NCBI RefSeq assembly: GCF_036226745.1
Contig: NZ_CP109013.1
Location: 4,960,001 to 5,024,000, forward strand
DNA: 64,000 nt
Origin: Streptomyces sp. NBC_00683
GTDB taxonomy: Bacteria; Actinomycetota; Actinomycetes; Streptomycetales; Streptomycetaceae
Direction: 5' to 3'
The notes beneath the pieces are model-generated. The model was not told the DNA's origin and did no database searches. It saw nothing but the letters and a program-made list of their open reading frames with translations. Position numbers and translations under genes: made by a program. Shown one piece after another: positions 43,615-53,103 of this stretch (position 1 is the stretch's first letter; every line of letters begins with the position of its first letter).

Positions 43615-43675
43615 GTTTCCATCGGATGCAGGGCACCCGAAAGGGTGTCGCGACCTACTGAGTAAGGGAGCACGC

Positions 43676-44677
43676 ATGGCAACCCGTGCCGTCGCCCGAC
43701 GTTCGTCCGCCACCAGCGGCGGGACCACCCGGGCAAGCAGTGTTCGCGCCGTGGGCGGGGAGATCGCCGATCGCGACCTGGTCGGCATGTACCTGGACGA
43801 GATCGCTCGCACACCGCTGCTCGACGCCGCCAAGGAGGTCGAGCTCTCGCAGACGATCGAGGCGGGCGTCTATGCCCAGCAGATCCTCGACGGCGAGGTG
43901 GAGAGCAAGGCCGGCGGAGCGAAGCGCAAGGAGCTCGAGGCGCTGGTCGCCGAGGGCGAGCGCGCCAAGGACATATTCATCCGTTCCAACCTCCGGCTCG
44001 TCGTTGCCGTGGCCCGGCGCTACCCGCGAGCGGGCCTGCCCCTGCTCGACCTGATCCAGGAGGGCAACGCGGGCCTGGTGCGCGCGGTCGAGAAGTTCGA
44101 CTACGCCAAGGGCTTCAAGTTCTCCACGTATGCGACGTGGTGGATCCGGCAGGCCATCACCCGTTCGATAGCCGACCAGTCCCGCACGATCCGGCTCCCC
44201 GTCCACCTCGTGGAGGAGCTCGGCCGGATCCGCAGGGTGCAGCGCGAGTTCAACCGCGAGCACGGCCGCGACCCGGAGCACTCCGAGATCGCCGCCGAGC
44301 TGGACTCCAACGCCGAGCGCGTCGGCAACGTCCTGGACTGGGCCCGTGACCCGGTCAGCCTCAACATGTCCGTGGACGACGACGGTGACACGCAGTTCGG
44401 TGACCTGCTGGAGGACACCTCTGCGGTGTCGCCCGAGCAGTCCGTGATGACGCTGCTGCGCAGCGAGGAGCTCGAGGACCTGATCGGCAAGCTCGACAAC
44501 CGCACCGCCTCCATCATCCGGATGCGGTACGGAATCGAGGACGGCCGTGAGCGGACCCTCACCGAAGTGGGCAAGCAGCACGGTCTGACGCGGGAGCGGA
44601 TCCGCCAGATCGAGAAGCACGCACTACTCGAATTGAAGCGAATGGCTCACGACACGGGCTTTGACGCTGCGGCGTGA
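43676..44677 (+). CDS. hrdD: HrdD-like principal-type (sigma-70 group 2) sigma factor
   Basis: A 333-aa sigma factor. Region 1.2 (DLVGMYLDEIARTPLLDAAKEVELS), region 2 (LDLIQEGNAGLVRAVEKFDYAKGFKFSTYATWWIRQAI), region 3 and region 4.2 (TLTEVGKQHGLTRERIRQIEKHALLELKR) are all intact. The start MATRAVARR and the size match HrdD rather than HrdB (longer) or HrdA. HrdD is a non-essential group 2 sigma induced by thiol and envelope stress; the SigR-type promoter upstream agrees. ATG 43676 is preceded by AAGGGAG. A strong terminator follows. Confidence 0.88.
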   Translation: MATRAVARRSSATSGGTTRASSVRAVGGEIADRDLVGMYLDEIARTPLLDAAKEVELSQTIEAGVYAQQILDGEVESKAGGAKRKELEALVAEGERAKDIFIRSNLRLVVAVARRYPRAGLPLLDLIQEGNAGLVRAVEKFDYAKGFKFSTYATWWIRQAITRSIADQSRTIRLPVHLVEELGRIRRVQREFNREHGRDPEHSEIAAELDSNAERVGNVLDWARDPVSLNMSVDDDGDTQFGDLLEDTSAVSPEQSVMTLLRSEELEDLIGKLDNRTASIIRMRYGIEDGRERTLTEVGKQHGLTRERIRQIEKHALLELKRMAHDTGFDAAA

Positions 44678-44753
44678 GCCGATAACCCGTAACCTCCCAA
44701 TCAAGCCGGTTCGCACCGGCCCGACGACCGGTCCTGTACCGGTCCCATGAGCT

Positions 44754-44789
44754 GAGTCCCGGCGCCCACCCCCCCCGGCGCCGGGGCTC
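44754..44789. terminator. Bidirectional terminator between hrdD and the WYL gene
   Basis: A 13-bp stem (GAGTCCCGGCGCC with GGCGCCGGGGCTC, one G-T pair) lies between the converging 3' ends, only a few bases beyond the WYL stop codon. Confidence 0.75.
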
Positions 44790-44791
44790 AT

Positions 44792-45784
44792 TCATTTCTG
44801 ATCCGCCCCGGGCCCCGCCTCCGACGACGCACGGGTCAGGCGGGCGCCCAGCTCGCTCAGGTACGTCACCAGCGACGACGGCCCGTGCGCGGTGAACTCG
44901 CAGTCCACCAGAGCCAGCCGCAGCGCCACCCACTCCAGCGAGTCCGAGGAGACCGAGCGCAGCCGGCAACTGTGCTCACCGGTCGGCTCCGGAACGCCGA
45001 GCGACGCGGGCAGCCGCGCCGTCACGAAGTCCGCCGGAGCCCTGAACGTCACGTCGATGCGCAGCTCCGGCTGCATCCGGGACATCGACCGGGCGAAGAA
45101 CTCCGCCGCGTCCCCGCTCTCGGTGGGCAGCTCGCGCGGGGTGAAGCGGGCCCCCGTGGCGAACGGGTTGCTCACCCGGTCCACCCGGAAGGTGCGCCAG
45201 TCCTCCCGGTCCAGGTCGTAGGCGACGAGATACCAGCGGCTGCCCGTGCTGACCAGCCGGTACGGCTCGACCTGCCGTTTCGACGCGGTGCCGTCCCCGG
45301 AGCGGTAGGCGAAGCGCAGCTGCTCCCGCCCGGTGACCGTCGAGGCGATCACTGTCAGCGTCTGCGGGTCGATGGTGGATCCGTCGCCGCGGGTGAGGGG
45401 CACGGTCGCCTTCTGCAGGGAGGAGACCCGGTGGCGCAGCCGTGAGGGAAGGACCTGCTCCAGCTTGGCCAGCGCCCGTACGGACGCCTCGTCGACGCCC
45501 TCGATGGCATGCCCGGCTCCGGCCCGCAGCCCCACCGCGATGGCCACCGCCTCCTCGTCGTCCAGCAGGAGCGGGGGCATGGCCGTGCCCGCGACCAGGC
45601 GGTAGCCGCCGACCGAGCCGCGCGATGCCTCGACCGGATAGCCGAGGTCGCGGAGCCGGTCGATGTCACGGCGGATGGTGCGCGGGCTGACGTCGAGACG
45701 CTCGGCGAGCTCGCTGCCCGGCCACTCGCGCGGTGTCTGGAGGAGCGACAGCAGATTCAGCAGTCGTGCCGGGGTATCTGTCAT
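44792..45784 (-). CDS. HTH/WYL-domain transcriptional regulator (DeoR-like)
   Basis: A 330-aa protein. The N-terminal helix-turn-helix (ELAERLDVSPRTIRRDIDRLRDLGYPVEASRGSVGGYRL) is followed by a WYL domain around residues 140-210 (QVEPYRLVSTGSRWYLVAYDLDREDWRTFRVDRV). It is divergent from the MFS gene, 61 bp apart. WYL domains sense ligands or nucleic acid. Probably represses the divergent efflux gene (inference). Confidence 0.87.
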   Translation of the reverse strand: MTDTPARLLNLLSLLQTPREWPGSELAERLDVSPRTIRRDIDRLRDLGYPVEASRGSVGGYRLVAGTAMPPLLLDDEEAVAIAVGLRAGAGHAIEGVDEASVRALAKLEQVLPSRLRHRVSSLQKATVPLTRGDGSTIDPQTLTVIASTVTGREQLRFAYRSGDGTASKRQVEPYRLVSTGSRWYLVAYDLDREDWRTFRVDRVSNPFATGARFTPRELPTESGDAAEFFARSMSRMQPELRIDVTFRAPADFVTARLPASLGVPEPTGEHSCRLRSVSSDSLEWVALRLALVDCEFTAHGPSSLVTYLSELGARLTRASSEAGPGADQK

Positions 45785-45845
45785 GCGTCCAGGATGCCGG
45801 TCCATCAGGACACGACCTGACCTAATGGGTCGGTAGTTTCTTCCT

Positions 45846-47393
45846 ATGACTTCTTCCGAATCCCTGCCGTCCGCGGCGGTCGGCCACGCACCATCCACGG
45901 AGCCGGCGGACCGGCGCCGCTGGCTCGCACTCGCCATCGTCATGACCGCCGCCTTCATGGACCTGGTCGATGTCACGATCGTCAACATCGCCATCCCGAG
46001 CATCACGCGGGACACCGGCGCCTCGTTCTCCTCGATCCAGTGGATCACCGCCGGATACGCCCTGGCCTTCGCTGCAGGCCTGATCACCGGCGGCCGGCTC
46101 GGCGACATCTACGGCCGCAAGCGGCTCTTCCTCATCGGCATCGGCGGCTTCACCATCGCCTCGGCCCTCTGCGGCTTCGCGGCGAACCCGGAGATGCTGG
46201 TCGCCTCCCGCATCCTGCAGGGCGGCATGGCCGCGCTGATGGTGCCGCAGGTGCTGTCGATCGTGCACGCCACCTTCCCGGCACACGAGCGCGGCAAGGT
46301 CTTCGGCCTGTTCGGCGCGATCGTCGGGCTCGGCGCGGTCTCCGGGCCGCTCCTGGGTGCGCTGCTCACCGAGTGGAACCTCTTCGGCCTGCAGTGGCGG
46401 CCGATCTTCCTGATCAACCTTCCGGTCGGCATCGCCGGGCTGATCCTGGGTCGCAAGTTCATCAGTGAGTCGAAGGCGCCGAAGGCACTCCGTCTCGACC
46501 TGGTCGGTGTGGTCCTGGTGACGCTGGGTCTGCTCATGCTGCTCTACCCGCTGACCCGCGGTCGCGACCTCGGCTGGCCGGTGTGGGGCCACGTGTCGAT
46601 GGCCGCAAGCCTCCTGGTGTTCGCAGGGCTCGTCGCGTACGAACGCCAGAAGGCGAGCAAGGACGGATCGCCGCTCATCGAACTGTCGTTGTTCAAGGTG
46701 AAGAGCTTCGCCGCGGGTGTCGCCGTGCAGCTGACCTTCGGGATCGCCCTCGGCATCTTCTTCCTGGTCTGGACGCTCTACATGCAGATGGGCCTCGGCT
46801 GGAGTGCGCTGCGGGCCGGTGCGACCGGGATCCCGTTCTCGATCGCCGTCTCGGTGGCCGCCGGCATCTCCGTCCAGAAGCTGGTGCCCCGCTTCGGCCG
46901 CAAGGTTCTCCAGGCGGGCGCGCTGCTGATGATCGCCGGGCTGCTGCTCTACATCGGGGAGGCGGCGCGGTACGGCATGGGCATCACGGCCTGGCAGATG
47001 GCCGCACCCCTGGTGATCATGGGTGTGGGGATGGGGCTGATCGTTGCTCCGCTGACGGACGCGGTGCTCTCCGGGGTGCCGAAGGAGCACTCCGGATCGG
47101 CTTCCGGGCTCATCAACACGGTGCAGCAGATGGGCACGGCCCTGGGACTCGGCCTCGTCTCGGTCGTCTTCTTCGGATCGATCAGTGACCGGCTGGCCCC
47201 GGAAGCGGTGGGCCCGGCGTTCGTGGACGCGTTCCAGGACTCGCTGTGGTGGGTGGCCGGAGTGCTCACGGTGATCTTCGTGGTGATGTTCGCCCTGCCG
47301 GCCAAGCCGCAGGTGCACCTGGAGGGCGGCGGTGAGGCGGCGGCCCCGGCATCGGGCGACGACCTCTCCAAGGAGCCCGCGCTCACGAACTGA
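45846..47393 (+). CDS. MFS drug efflux transporter, DHA2 (EmrB/QacA) type
   Basis: A 515-aa protein with fourteen helices. Helix 1 reads AFMDLVDVTIVNIAIPS, motif A reads GGRLGDIYGRKRLFLIG, and the region RILQGGMAALMVPQVLSIV matches motif B of this family. Substrate unknown. It is likely controlled by the divergent WYL regulator. A perfect palindromic terminator follows. Confidence 0.9.
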   Translation: MTSSESLPSAAVGHAPSTEPADRRRWLALAIVMTAAFMDLVDVTIVNIAIPSITRDTGASFSSIQWITAGYALAFAAGLITGGRLGDIYGRKRLFLIGIGGFTIASALCGFAANPEMLVASRILQGGMAALMVPQVLSIVHATFPAHERGKVFGLFGAIVGLGAVSGPLLGALLTEWNLFGLQWRPIFLINLPVGIAGLILGRKFISESKAPKALRLDLVGVVLVTLGLLMLLYPLTRGRDLGWPVWGHVSMAASLLVFAGLVAYERQKASKDGSPLIELSLFKVKSFAAGVAVQLTFGIALGIFFLVWTLYMQMGLGWSALRAGATGIPFSIAVSVAAGISVQKLVPRFGRKVLQAGALLMIAGLLLYIGEAARYGMGITAWQMAAPLVIMGVGMGLIVAPLTDAVLSGVPKEHSGSASGLINTVQQMGTALGLGLVSVVFFGSISDRLAPEAVGPAFVDAFQDSLWWVAGVLTVIFVVMFALPAKPQVHLEGGGEAAAPASGDDLSKEPALTN

Positions 47394-47416
47394 TCCCGTT
47401 GATCCACTGACGCCGA

Positions 47417-47452
47417 CGGCCCGCACTTCCCCGGCCGGGGAAGTGCGGGCCG
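47417..47452. terminator. Perfect palindromic bidirectional terminator
   Basis: A 36-bp uninterrupted palindrome (18-nt half, no spacer) 24 bp after the MFS stop, facing the convergent gene's 3' end. Confidence 0.75.
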
Positions 47453-47514
47453 CCGTGTGTCGTGGATCCGTGCCGCTGGACCGCGCTGCCCGCCGGGCCG
47501 CGCACGGGCGCCGG

Positions 47515-48306
47515 TCAGCAGATTCGGGTGCGGCTCTCCATGGCCCGGCGGGCGGATTCCTCGTCCCCGTAGACCTCGCACATGTGGCGGCCGTCCGGCG
47601 TGGCCGTGTGCTCGACCTCCCACAGGCTCGTCTCGCTGCCGTCCAGGAGCAGGAAGGCGTGCTCGTAGAGCGTGAATCCGGCGTCCCGTCCCTCGACGCG
47701 GCACTGGCGTCCGAAGATCTGCGTGATGTGGTGGGCGAAGGCGGCCCGGAGCAGCCCGGCCGTCTCGGCGCCCGGGTGGTCGCTGTTCTCCGCGCGGCGC
47801 AGGACGCGGCGGGCATGGTCCGCCGAATTGTCCGGAGCGTACATACGGGGCAGCGGGACCGGGGGCGCAGCCATCAGCAGCGTCAGGACCTCCAGGTCCG
47901 ACTGGAGGCTCTCGTCGCCGAAGGCCGGGGTGTCCCAGAAGCCTCCGGCCAGCCGTGAGGCGGCGATCCGGGCATCGCCCTCGTCGTCGTACAACTCGTG
48001 CCTGCGGGGGGACCCGGTGTCCCGGCCACTGCCGTGCACCAGCTCCCACAGGGTCAGCGCGGTGCCGTCGGAGAGCAGGTAGGTGTGTCTGTGGGTCTCG
48101 CGGTGGAGGGCCGCGCTGTGATGGGACGAGTGCAGCGCGCTGCTGTGCGCAAGCGCCGTCCCGAGCCGGTCGATCGTACTGTCGGACAGGTCGAAGGAGT
48201 TGAGGGCGCATCGCAGGAGTCGCTCGAGGTGCTGCTCGGTTGTCTCGTACGGATCGCTCAAGGTGCTGTCTCCAGGCCGTCGCCGCGCGTTACTTGATGC
48301 GTGCAT
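47515..48306 (-). CDS. DUF6227-like protein, function unknown
   Basis: About 263 aa. It holds two similar halves, each with a TYLLSDGTALTLWELVH / AFLLLDGSETSLWEVEH-type strand block followed by an acidic YDDEGDARIAASRL / YGDEESARRAMESR helix, suggesting an internal duplication of one fold. ATG 48306 is used; TTG 48261 has a good GGAGA site and gives the start LSDPYETTEQH, which may be the real one. It has no signal peptide. Role unknown. Confidence 0.75.
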   Translation of the reverse strand: MHASSNARRRPGDSTLSDPYETTEQHLERLLRCALNSFDLSDSTIDRLGTALAHSSALHSSHHSAALHRETHRHTYLLSDGTALTLWELVHGSGRDTGSPRRHELYDDEGDARIAASRLAGGFWDTPAFGDESLQSDLEVLTLLMAAPPVPLPRMYAPDNSADHARRVLRRAENSDHPGAETAGLLRAAFAHHITQIFGRQCRVEGRDAGFTLYEHAFLLLDGSETSLWEVEHTATPDGRHMCEVYGDEESARRAMESRTRIC

Positions 48307-48382
48307 AACGTAGTCCCTGGGTCTGACATCGTGACCGGGGTTCGCAAAAAACGTACCGCGCACGCAGAAAGTTCCCACGTTC

Positions 48383-49438
48383 TCAGGCGGTGCCGTAGAG
48401 GTCGCGGTACGAGGGGAACGCACCCCCCGGACCATCGACGCCCCGGGCCGCCCGTACGGCCTTGACGATGGCGCGGGCCAGCACGTCAGCGCCCGCTGCC
48501 AGGATGTCGTTCAGCTCGGCCACGGGCTCCGGCGGCAGTGGGAACCGGCCCGTCGACAGGGCGAAAACGGTGTCGCCGTCGCTGAGCAGATGGACCGGCC
48601 GCACGGCGCGCGCCATGCCGTCGTGCGCCGTCCCCGCGAGCTTCTGCGCCTGCGCGCGGGTGAGAGCGGCATCGGTGGCGACGACGGCGATCGTGGTGTT
48701 GAAGGGGCGTCCTCCCTTCGCCTCCCGGAGCTCCGCCAGTCGCAGCCGGGCGGCCTCGTGCACTTCGGGCGCAGGGTGCGCCGGGGGTTCGCCCGCGCCG
48801 TACTCCCCGTACAGCACCCCGGTCCGCGGATCGACCACGGAGCCGGCCGCGTTCACCGCGACCAGGGCGGCGACCGTGGCCCCCGAGGCCACCCGCATGC
48901 TCGCCGTGCCGACACCCCCCTTGAGCTGTCCGGCCACCGCACCCGTGCCCGCGCCCACCGTGCCCTCCGGGACCGCCGCCCCCGGTTCCGATGCCGCGGC
49001 CGCCTCCACCGCGGCGCGGCCGGTCGCGGCGTCGGGCCGGGCCCGCCAGTCGCCGCCCCGGCCGAGGTCGAACAGGCAGGCGGCGGGCACGACCGGAACC
49101 ACGTGGGCGGGGTCGGGGCCGACCCGGACCCCGCGCCCCTGCTCCTCCAGCCAGGCCATCACCCCGGAGGCGGCATCCAGCCCGTACGCGCTGCCGCCGG
49201 TGAGGACCACCGCGTCGATCCGCTGCACCAGATTGCGCGGGTCGAGAGCGTCCGTCTCCCGCGTGCCCGGGCCGCCGCCGCGTACGTCGACGGCGGCGAC
49301 GGCGCCGCCCTCGGGAGTCAGGACGACGGTGGTCCCGCTCAGCGCACCCTCGCCGGGCACCCGGGCATGGCCCACACGGATCCCGTCCACGTCCGTCAGC
49401 GCGTCCAGCGGTCCCAAGAGGCGTGGTTCCTCGGTCAT
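48383..49438 (-). CDS. P1/DmpA family peptidase (S58), NylC-like
   Basis: A 351-aa N-terminal-nucleophile hydrolase. The block GGRPFNTTIAVVAT contains the expected self-cleavage point before Thr248; the new N-terminal Thr acts as nucleophile. The upstream VVLTGGSAYGLDAASGV is another family block. Known relatives include aminopeptidase DmpA and the nylon-oligomer hydrolase NylC. It likely hydrolyses beta-amino or N-terminal amide substrates; the natural substrate is unknown. Confidence 0.85.
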   Translation of the reverse strand: MTEEPRLLGPLDALTDVDGIRVGHARVPGEGALSGTTVVLTPEGGAVAAVDVRGGGPGTRETDALDPRNLVQRIDAVVLTGGSAYGLDAASGVMAWLEEQGRGVRVGPDPAHVVPVVPAACLFDLGRGGDWRARPDAATGRAAVEAAAASEPGAAVPEGTVGAGTGAVAGQLKGGVGTASMRVASGATVAALVAVNAAGSVVDPRTGVLYGEYGAGEPPAHPAPEVHEAARLRLAELREAKGGRPFNTTIAVVATDAALTRAQAQKLAGTAHDGMARAVRPVHLLSDGDTVFALSTGRFPLPPEPVAELNDILAAGADVLARAIVKAVRAARGVDGPGGAFPSYRDLYGTA

Positions 49439-49615
49439 TCCGGGCTCCTCGTGATGTGCGGCGGTGCCGTGTCACGGCGAACGTACCGGTGATCGCGGGG
49501 GAGGGGGAACGCGCGGCCGCAGCCGGTCCGCGGGCCGGGGCCACACGAGCGACTCGCTCATCCTGCGAATGCACATAACAGGACCAAACGCTCCGTACAG
49601 CCCTACGGTGGCCGG

Positions 49616-50776
49616 GTGACCGAGCCACCAGAAGAGCCCGCCGCACCCGAACAGTCGGACCCCGTTACCCGCACCGGCGCTCCCGCCGGGACGGACGGCC
49701 GGAACCAGGGTCCCGCCTCCGCCGTAGCCGCGAAGGCCGCTGGAATCGTCCCGCGGTCCGTCAACGCCCGGGCGGCCCTGGCGGGTGTCGTCGTCTCCGT
49801 CCTGCTGATCCTCGCGATCGTGCTCGGCAGCCGCCTGCTCCACAACTTCGACTCGGCGCTCCTCCCGTACGCCGTGGCCACGGTCTTCCTCGCCTTCGGC
49901 GTGGCCTACCGCTACACGGTCTGGATCTCCGCTCCCGGCGCACGCCGGCTCCTCACCCGCGGCTGGGGCAGCCTGTTCTCGGCCGAGAACTTCCGCAAGG
50001 CCCCCACCGCCCTGCCGAAGATGATCGCCACCTACCTGGGCTTCCAGAAGTTCCTCGGCGCCCGGTCGCACGCACGCTGGGCCGCCCACCAGCTGATCTT
50101 CTGGGGCTGCATCCTCGCCTCGCTGATCACCTTTCCGCTGACCTGGGGCTGGTTCACCTTCACCTCGGGCAGCGGCTCGGGCCCCGGCTACGAGATGCGT
50201 ATCTGGGGCTTCAAGATCCTCGGCTTCGACTCGCTGAACATCCTCGGCTGGCTGATGTTCCACGGCCTCGACATCGCCGCCGTCATGGTCATCCCCGGGG
50301 CCGCCTACTTCCTCTGGCGCCGGATGAAGGACCGCGGTGCCATCACCGGTCAGCGCTTCGCGTACGACATGGTGCCGCTGCTCGCCCTCATCGTCATCTC
50401 CGTGACGGGCCTCCTGCTCACCTTCTCCTCGCTCTTCCTGCACGGCGGCGGCTACCAGTTCCTGGCGATCCTCCACATGGTGTCGGTGGTCTTCACCCTC
50501 ATCTACATCCCCTTCGGGAAGTTCTTCCACATCGTGCAGCGCCCGGCGGCGGTCGGGATGCAGCTGTTCAAGTACACCGGCCGCCAGGACGACCAGGTCT
50601 TCGCCTGCCGCCGCTGCGAGGAACCCATCGACACGGGGCCGTACGTCGAGAACCTGCGCGGCACCATGCGCGACCTCGACCTCGGCTTCGACGCATGGGC
50701 CGAGTACTGCCCGCGCTGCAAAAGGGTGCTGCGGGGCAGCGCCTACCTCTCCCAGGTGAAGAAGGGCTTCAAGTGA
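49616..50776 (+). CDS. Cytochrome b-like/NarI-like membrane protein with C-terminal zinc ribbon
   Basis: A 386-aa protein. After a disordered N-terminus, several helices span about 55-310, with His residues in H-x(n)-H positions (HQLIFWG, FHGLDIA, ILHMVS, FFHIVQ) suitable for heme binding. The C-terminal 70 residues have two CxxC pairs (CRRCEE, CPRCKR), a zinc ribbon or Fe-S site. It should pass electrons between the quinone pool and the molybdoenzyme encoded next. The stop overlaps that gene's GTG start. Confidence 0.8.
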   Translation: MTEPPEEPAAPEQSDPVTRTGAPAGTDGRNQGPASAVAAKAAGIVPRSVNARAALAGVVVSVLLILAIVLGSRLLHNFDSALLPYAVATVFLAFGVAYRYTVWISAPGARRLLTRGWGSLFSAENFRKAPTALPKMIATYLGFQKFLGARSHARWAAHQLIFWGCILASLITFPLTWGWFTFTSGSGSGPGYEMRIWGFKILGFDSLNILGWLMFHGLDIAAVMVIPGAAYFLWRRMKDRGAITGQRFAYDMVPLLALIVISVTGLLLTFSSLFLHGGGYQFLAILHMVSVVFTLIYIPFGKFFHIVQRPAAVGMQLFKYTGRQDDQVFACRRCEEPIDTGPYVENLRGTMRDLDLGFDAWAEYCPRCKRVLRGSAYLSQVKKGFK

Positions 50777-53097
50777 CCGCGGATCCACGCGCAGCCGACC
50801 GCCGCACGGCCCTGCCCCTCGACCCCTCCCTCGCACCGCCCGGCACCCGCGGCTTCCGGGACGCGGGAGGCATTCCGGCCGACCAGTGGCACGCCGACCA
50901 GAACGGCGAGACGCTCGTCCCCACCCACTGCTGCTTCTGCGGCGTCCAGTGCGGGATGTATCTGCGCGTGGACCGCGGCGGCAAGGTCTTCGGAGTCGAG
51001 CCCCGCAACCACGACATCAACCGGATGCGGCTCTGCCCCAAGGGCATCAACGCCTACCAGCAGGTCAACCACCCCGACCGGCTCACCGCCCCGCTCATGC
51101 GCCGCTCGCGCGACGAGGACTTCCAGGAGGTCTCCTGGGACGAGGCGCTCGACTTCACCGTCTCCGAGATCAAGCGCATCCAGCAGGCCCACGGAAACGA
51201 CGCGTTCGGTCTTCTCGGCGGCGCCAGCCTCTTCTCCGAGAAGACCTACCTCGTCGGAAAGTTCGCGCGGGTCGCGCTCAGGACCCGGCACGTCGACTAC
51301 AACGGCCGGCTCTGCATGGTCAGCGCCGCGGGCGCCAACAAGCTCGCCTTCGGCATCGACCGGGCCGGCAATCCCTTCTCCGACATCCTGCTGACGGACT
51401 GCCTCCTGATCGCCGGCTCCAACGTCGGCGAGTGCTTCCCCGTGCTGACCCAGTACGTCTGGGGCGCCCGGGACCGCGGCGCCACCCTGATCGTGATCGA
51501 CCCGCGCGAGACGGCGATCGCCCGCACCGCCGACATCCATGTCGCACTCAAACCGGGCACCGACTCCGCCTTCTTCAACTCCGTGCTCAGCGTGATCATC
51601 GCCGAAGGCCTCACCGACGAGGCCTACCTCGACGCCCACGCCACCGGCTGGGACGAGGTCCGGGCCAAGGCCGCCGAGTACCCGCCGTCCCGCGCCGCCG
51701 ACATCTGCGGCGTCCCCGCGGAGCAGATCGTCCAGGTGGCCCGTGCCTTCGCGCGGGCACCCAAGGCCATGGCCTGGCACGCCCGGGGCATCGAGCACCA
51801 CTCGCAGGGCGTCGAGAACTGCCTCACCGTGATCAACCTCTGCGCCGCCACCGGCCACATCGGCAAACCCGGCGCCGGCTACGGGACTCTCACCGGGCAG
51901 GGCAACGGACAGGGCGGCCGCGAGCACGGCCAGAAGTCCGATCTCCTGCCCGGAGGCCGTTCGATCCTCAACGAGGAACACCGGCGCCAGATCTGCGAGA
52001 TCTGGGGCATCGAGGAGTCCGAACTCCCGGCCGCCGGGACATCGATGATGGAAATGGTCTGGCAGATGCAGCGCCGCGAGATCCGCGGACTGATCGGCAT
52101 CTGCAACAACCCCTTCGTCTCCCTCCCCAACTACCGCGTGGTCAAGGAGGGCTACGACGCCACGGAGTTCCACGCCCAGTTCGACTTCTTCCTCTCAGAG
52201 ACCGCCGCCAACGCGCATGTCGTCTTCCCCGTCACCACCTGGGCCGAGGACGAGGGCGTCATGGCCAACGCCGAAGCCCGTGTGGTCAAGCACAACAAGG
52301 CGCAGGACCCGCCCCCCGGTGTACGGACCGACACCTGGGTGATGTGCGAACTCGCCCGGCGCCTCGGAGCCGGCGACAAGTTCGCGTTCGCCGACTCCCG
52401 GGCGGTCTTCGACGAGCTGCGGACCGCGTCCGCCGGGACCGTCATCGACTACTACGGCATCACCTACGAACGCCTGGAGGAGACCGGCGGCATCGCCTGG
52501 CCGTGCCCCGCGACCGACCACCCGGGCACCCCGCGCCTCTTCGAGGACGGCAGGACGTACCACCCCGACGGGAGGATCCATATGCAGGTCGTCGAATGGC
52601 ACCCGCCGATGGACCCGTACGACGACGAGCACCCCATGTCCCTCACCACCGGACGCACCGTCGCCCACTTCCTCTCCGGCAACCAGACGCGCCGGCTGGG
52701 CGCCCTCGTCGAGCAGACCCCACGGCCCTGGGCGGAGGTCCACCCCTCCCACGGCTTCCGCAACGGCGAACCCGTCCGCGTCGTCACCCGGCGCGGCAGC
52801 GAAGTCTTCCCCGCGCTCGTCACCGAGGCGATCCGCCCCGACACCGTCTTCATCCCGTACCACTGGCCGGTTCCCACCTCGGCGAACGCGCTCACCATCG
52901 ATGCACTCGACCCCCGTTCCAAGATCCCCGAGTACAAGGTGTGCGCCTGCCGGATCGAGCACGCCGAGAAGATCGACGAGGTGCCCTCGCCCCCCGTCGC
53001 CCCCGGCCATGTCGCCTACCCCGAGACCCAGGTGTCCCGGACCGACCCGCTGCCGCCCACGTCTCCGCAGGGCCGTGGCACCTCGGAAAGGAGCTGA
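50773..53097 (+). CDS. Molybdopterin oxidoreductase (NarB/NasA/FdhF-type)
   Basis: A 774-aa catalytic subunit of the DMSO reductase superfamily. The N-terminal 4Fe-4S site is C53, C56, C60 and C88 (CCFCGVQC ... RLCPKG). The Mo ligand is most likely C181 within GRLCMVS, as in assimilatory nitrate reductases. The molybdopterin-binding C-terminal domain (MSLTTGRTVAHFLSGNQTRR) is present. The substrate cannot be assigned: nitrate, formate or another small molecule are possible. GTG 50773 overlaps the upstream stop. Confidence 0.88.
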   Translation: MTADPRAADRRTALPLDPSLAPPGTRGFRDAGGIPADQWHADQNGETLVPTHCCFCGVQCGMYLRVDRGGKVFGVEPRNHDINRMRLCPKGINAYQQVNHPDRLTAPLMRRSRDEDFQEVSWDEALDFTVSEIKRIQQAHGNDAFGLLGGASLFSEKTYLVGKFARVALRTRHVDYNGRLCMVSAAGANKLAFGIDRAGNPFSDILLTDCLLIAGSNVGECFPVLTQYVWGARDRGATLIVIDPRETAIARTADIHVALKPGTDSAFFNSVLSVIIAEGLTDEAYLDAHATGWDEVRAKAAEYPPSRAADICGVPAEQIVQVARAFARAPKAMAWHARGIEHHSQGVENCLTVINLCAATGHIGKPGAGYGTLTGQGNGQGGREHGQKSDLLPGGRSILNEEHRRQICEIWGIEESELPAAGTSMMEMVWQMQRREIRGLIGICNNPFVSLPNYRVVKEGYDATEFHAQFDFFLSETAANAHVVFPVTTWAEDEGVMANAEARVVKHNKAQDPPPGVRTDTWVMCELARRLGAGDKFAFADSRAVFDELRTASAGTVIDYYGITYERLEETGGIAWPCPATDHPGTPRLFEDGRTYHPDGRIHMQVVEWHPPMDPYDDEHPMSLTTGRTVAHFLSGNQTRRLGALVEQTPRPWAEVHPSHGFRNGEPVRVVTRRGSEVFPALVTEAIRPDTVFIPYHWPVPTSANALTIDALDPRSKIPEYKVCACRIEHAEKIDEVPSPPVAPGHVAYPETQVSRTDPLPPTSPQGRGTSERS

Positions 53098-53103
53098 AGC
53101 CGG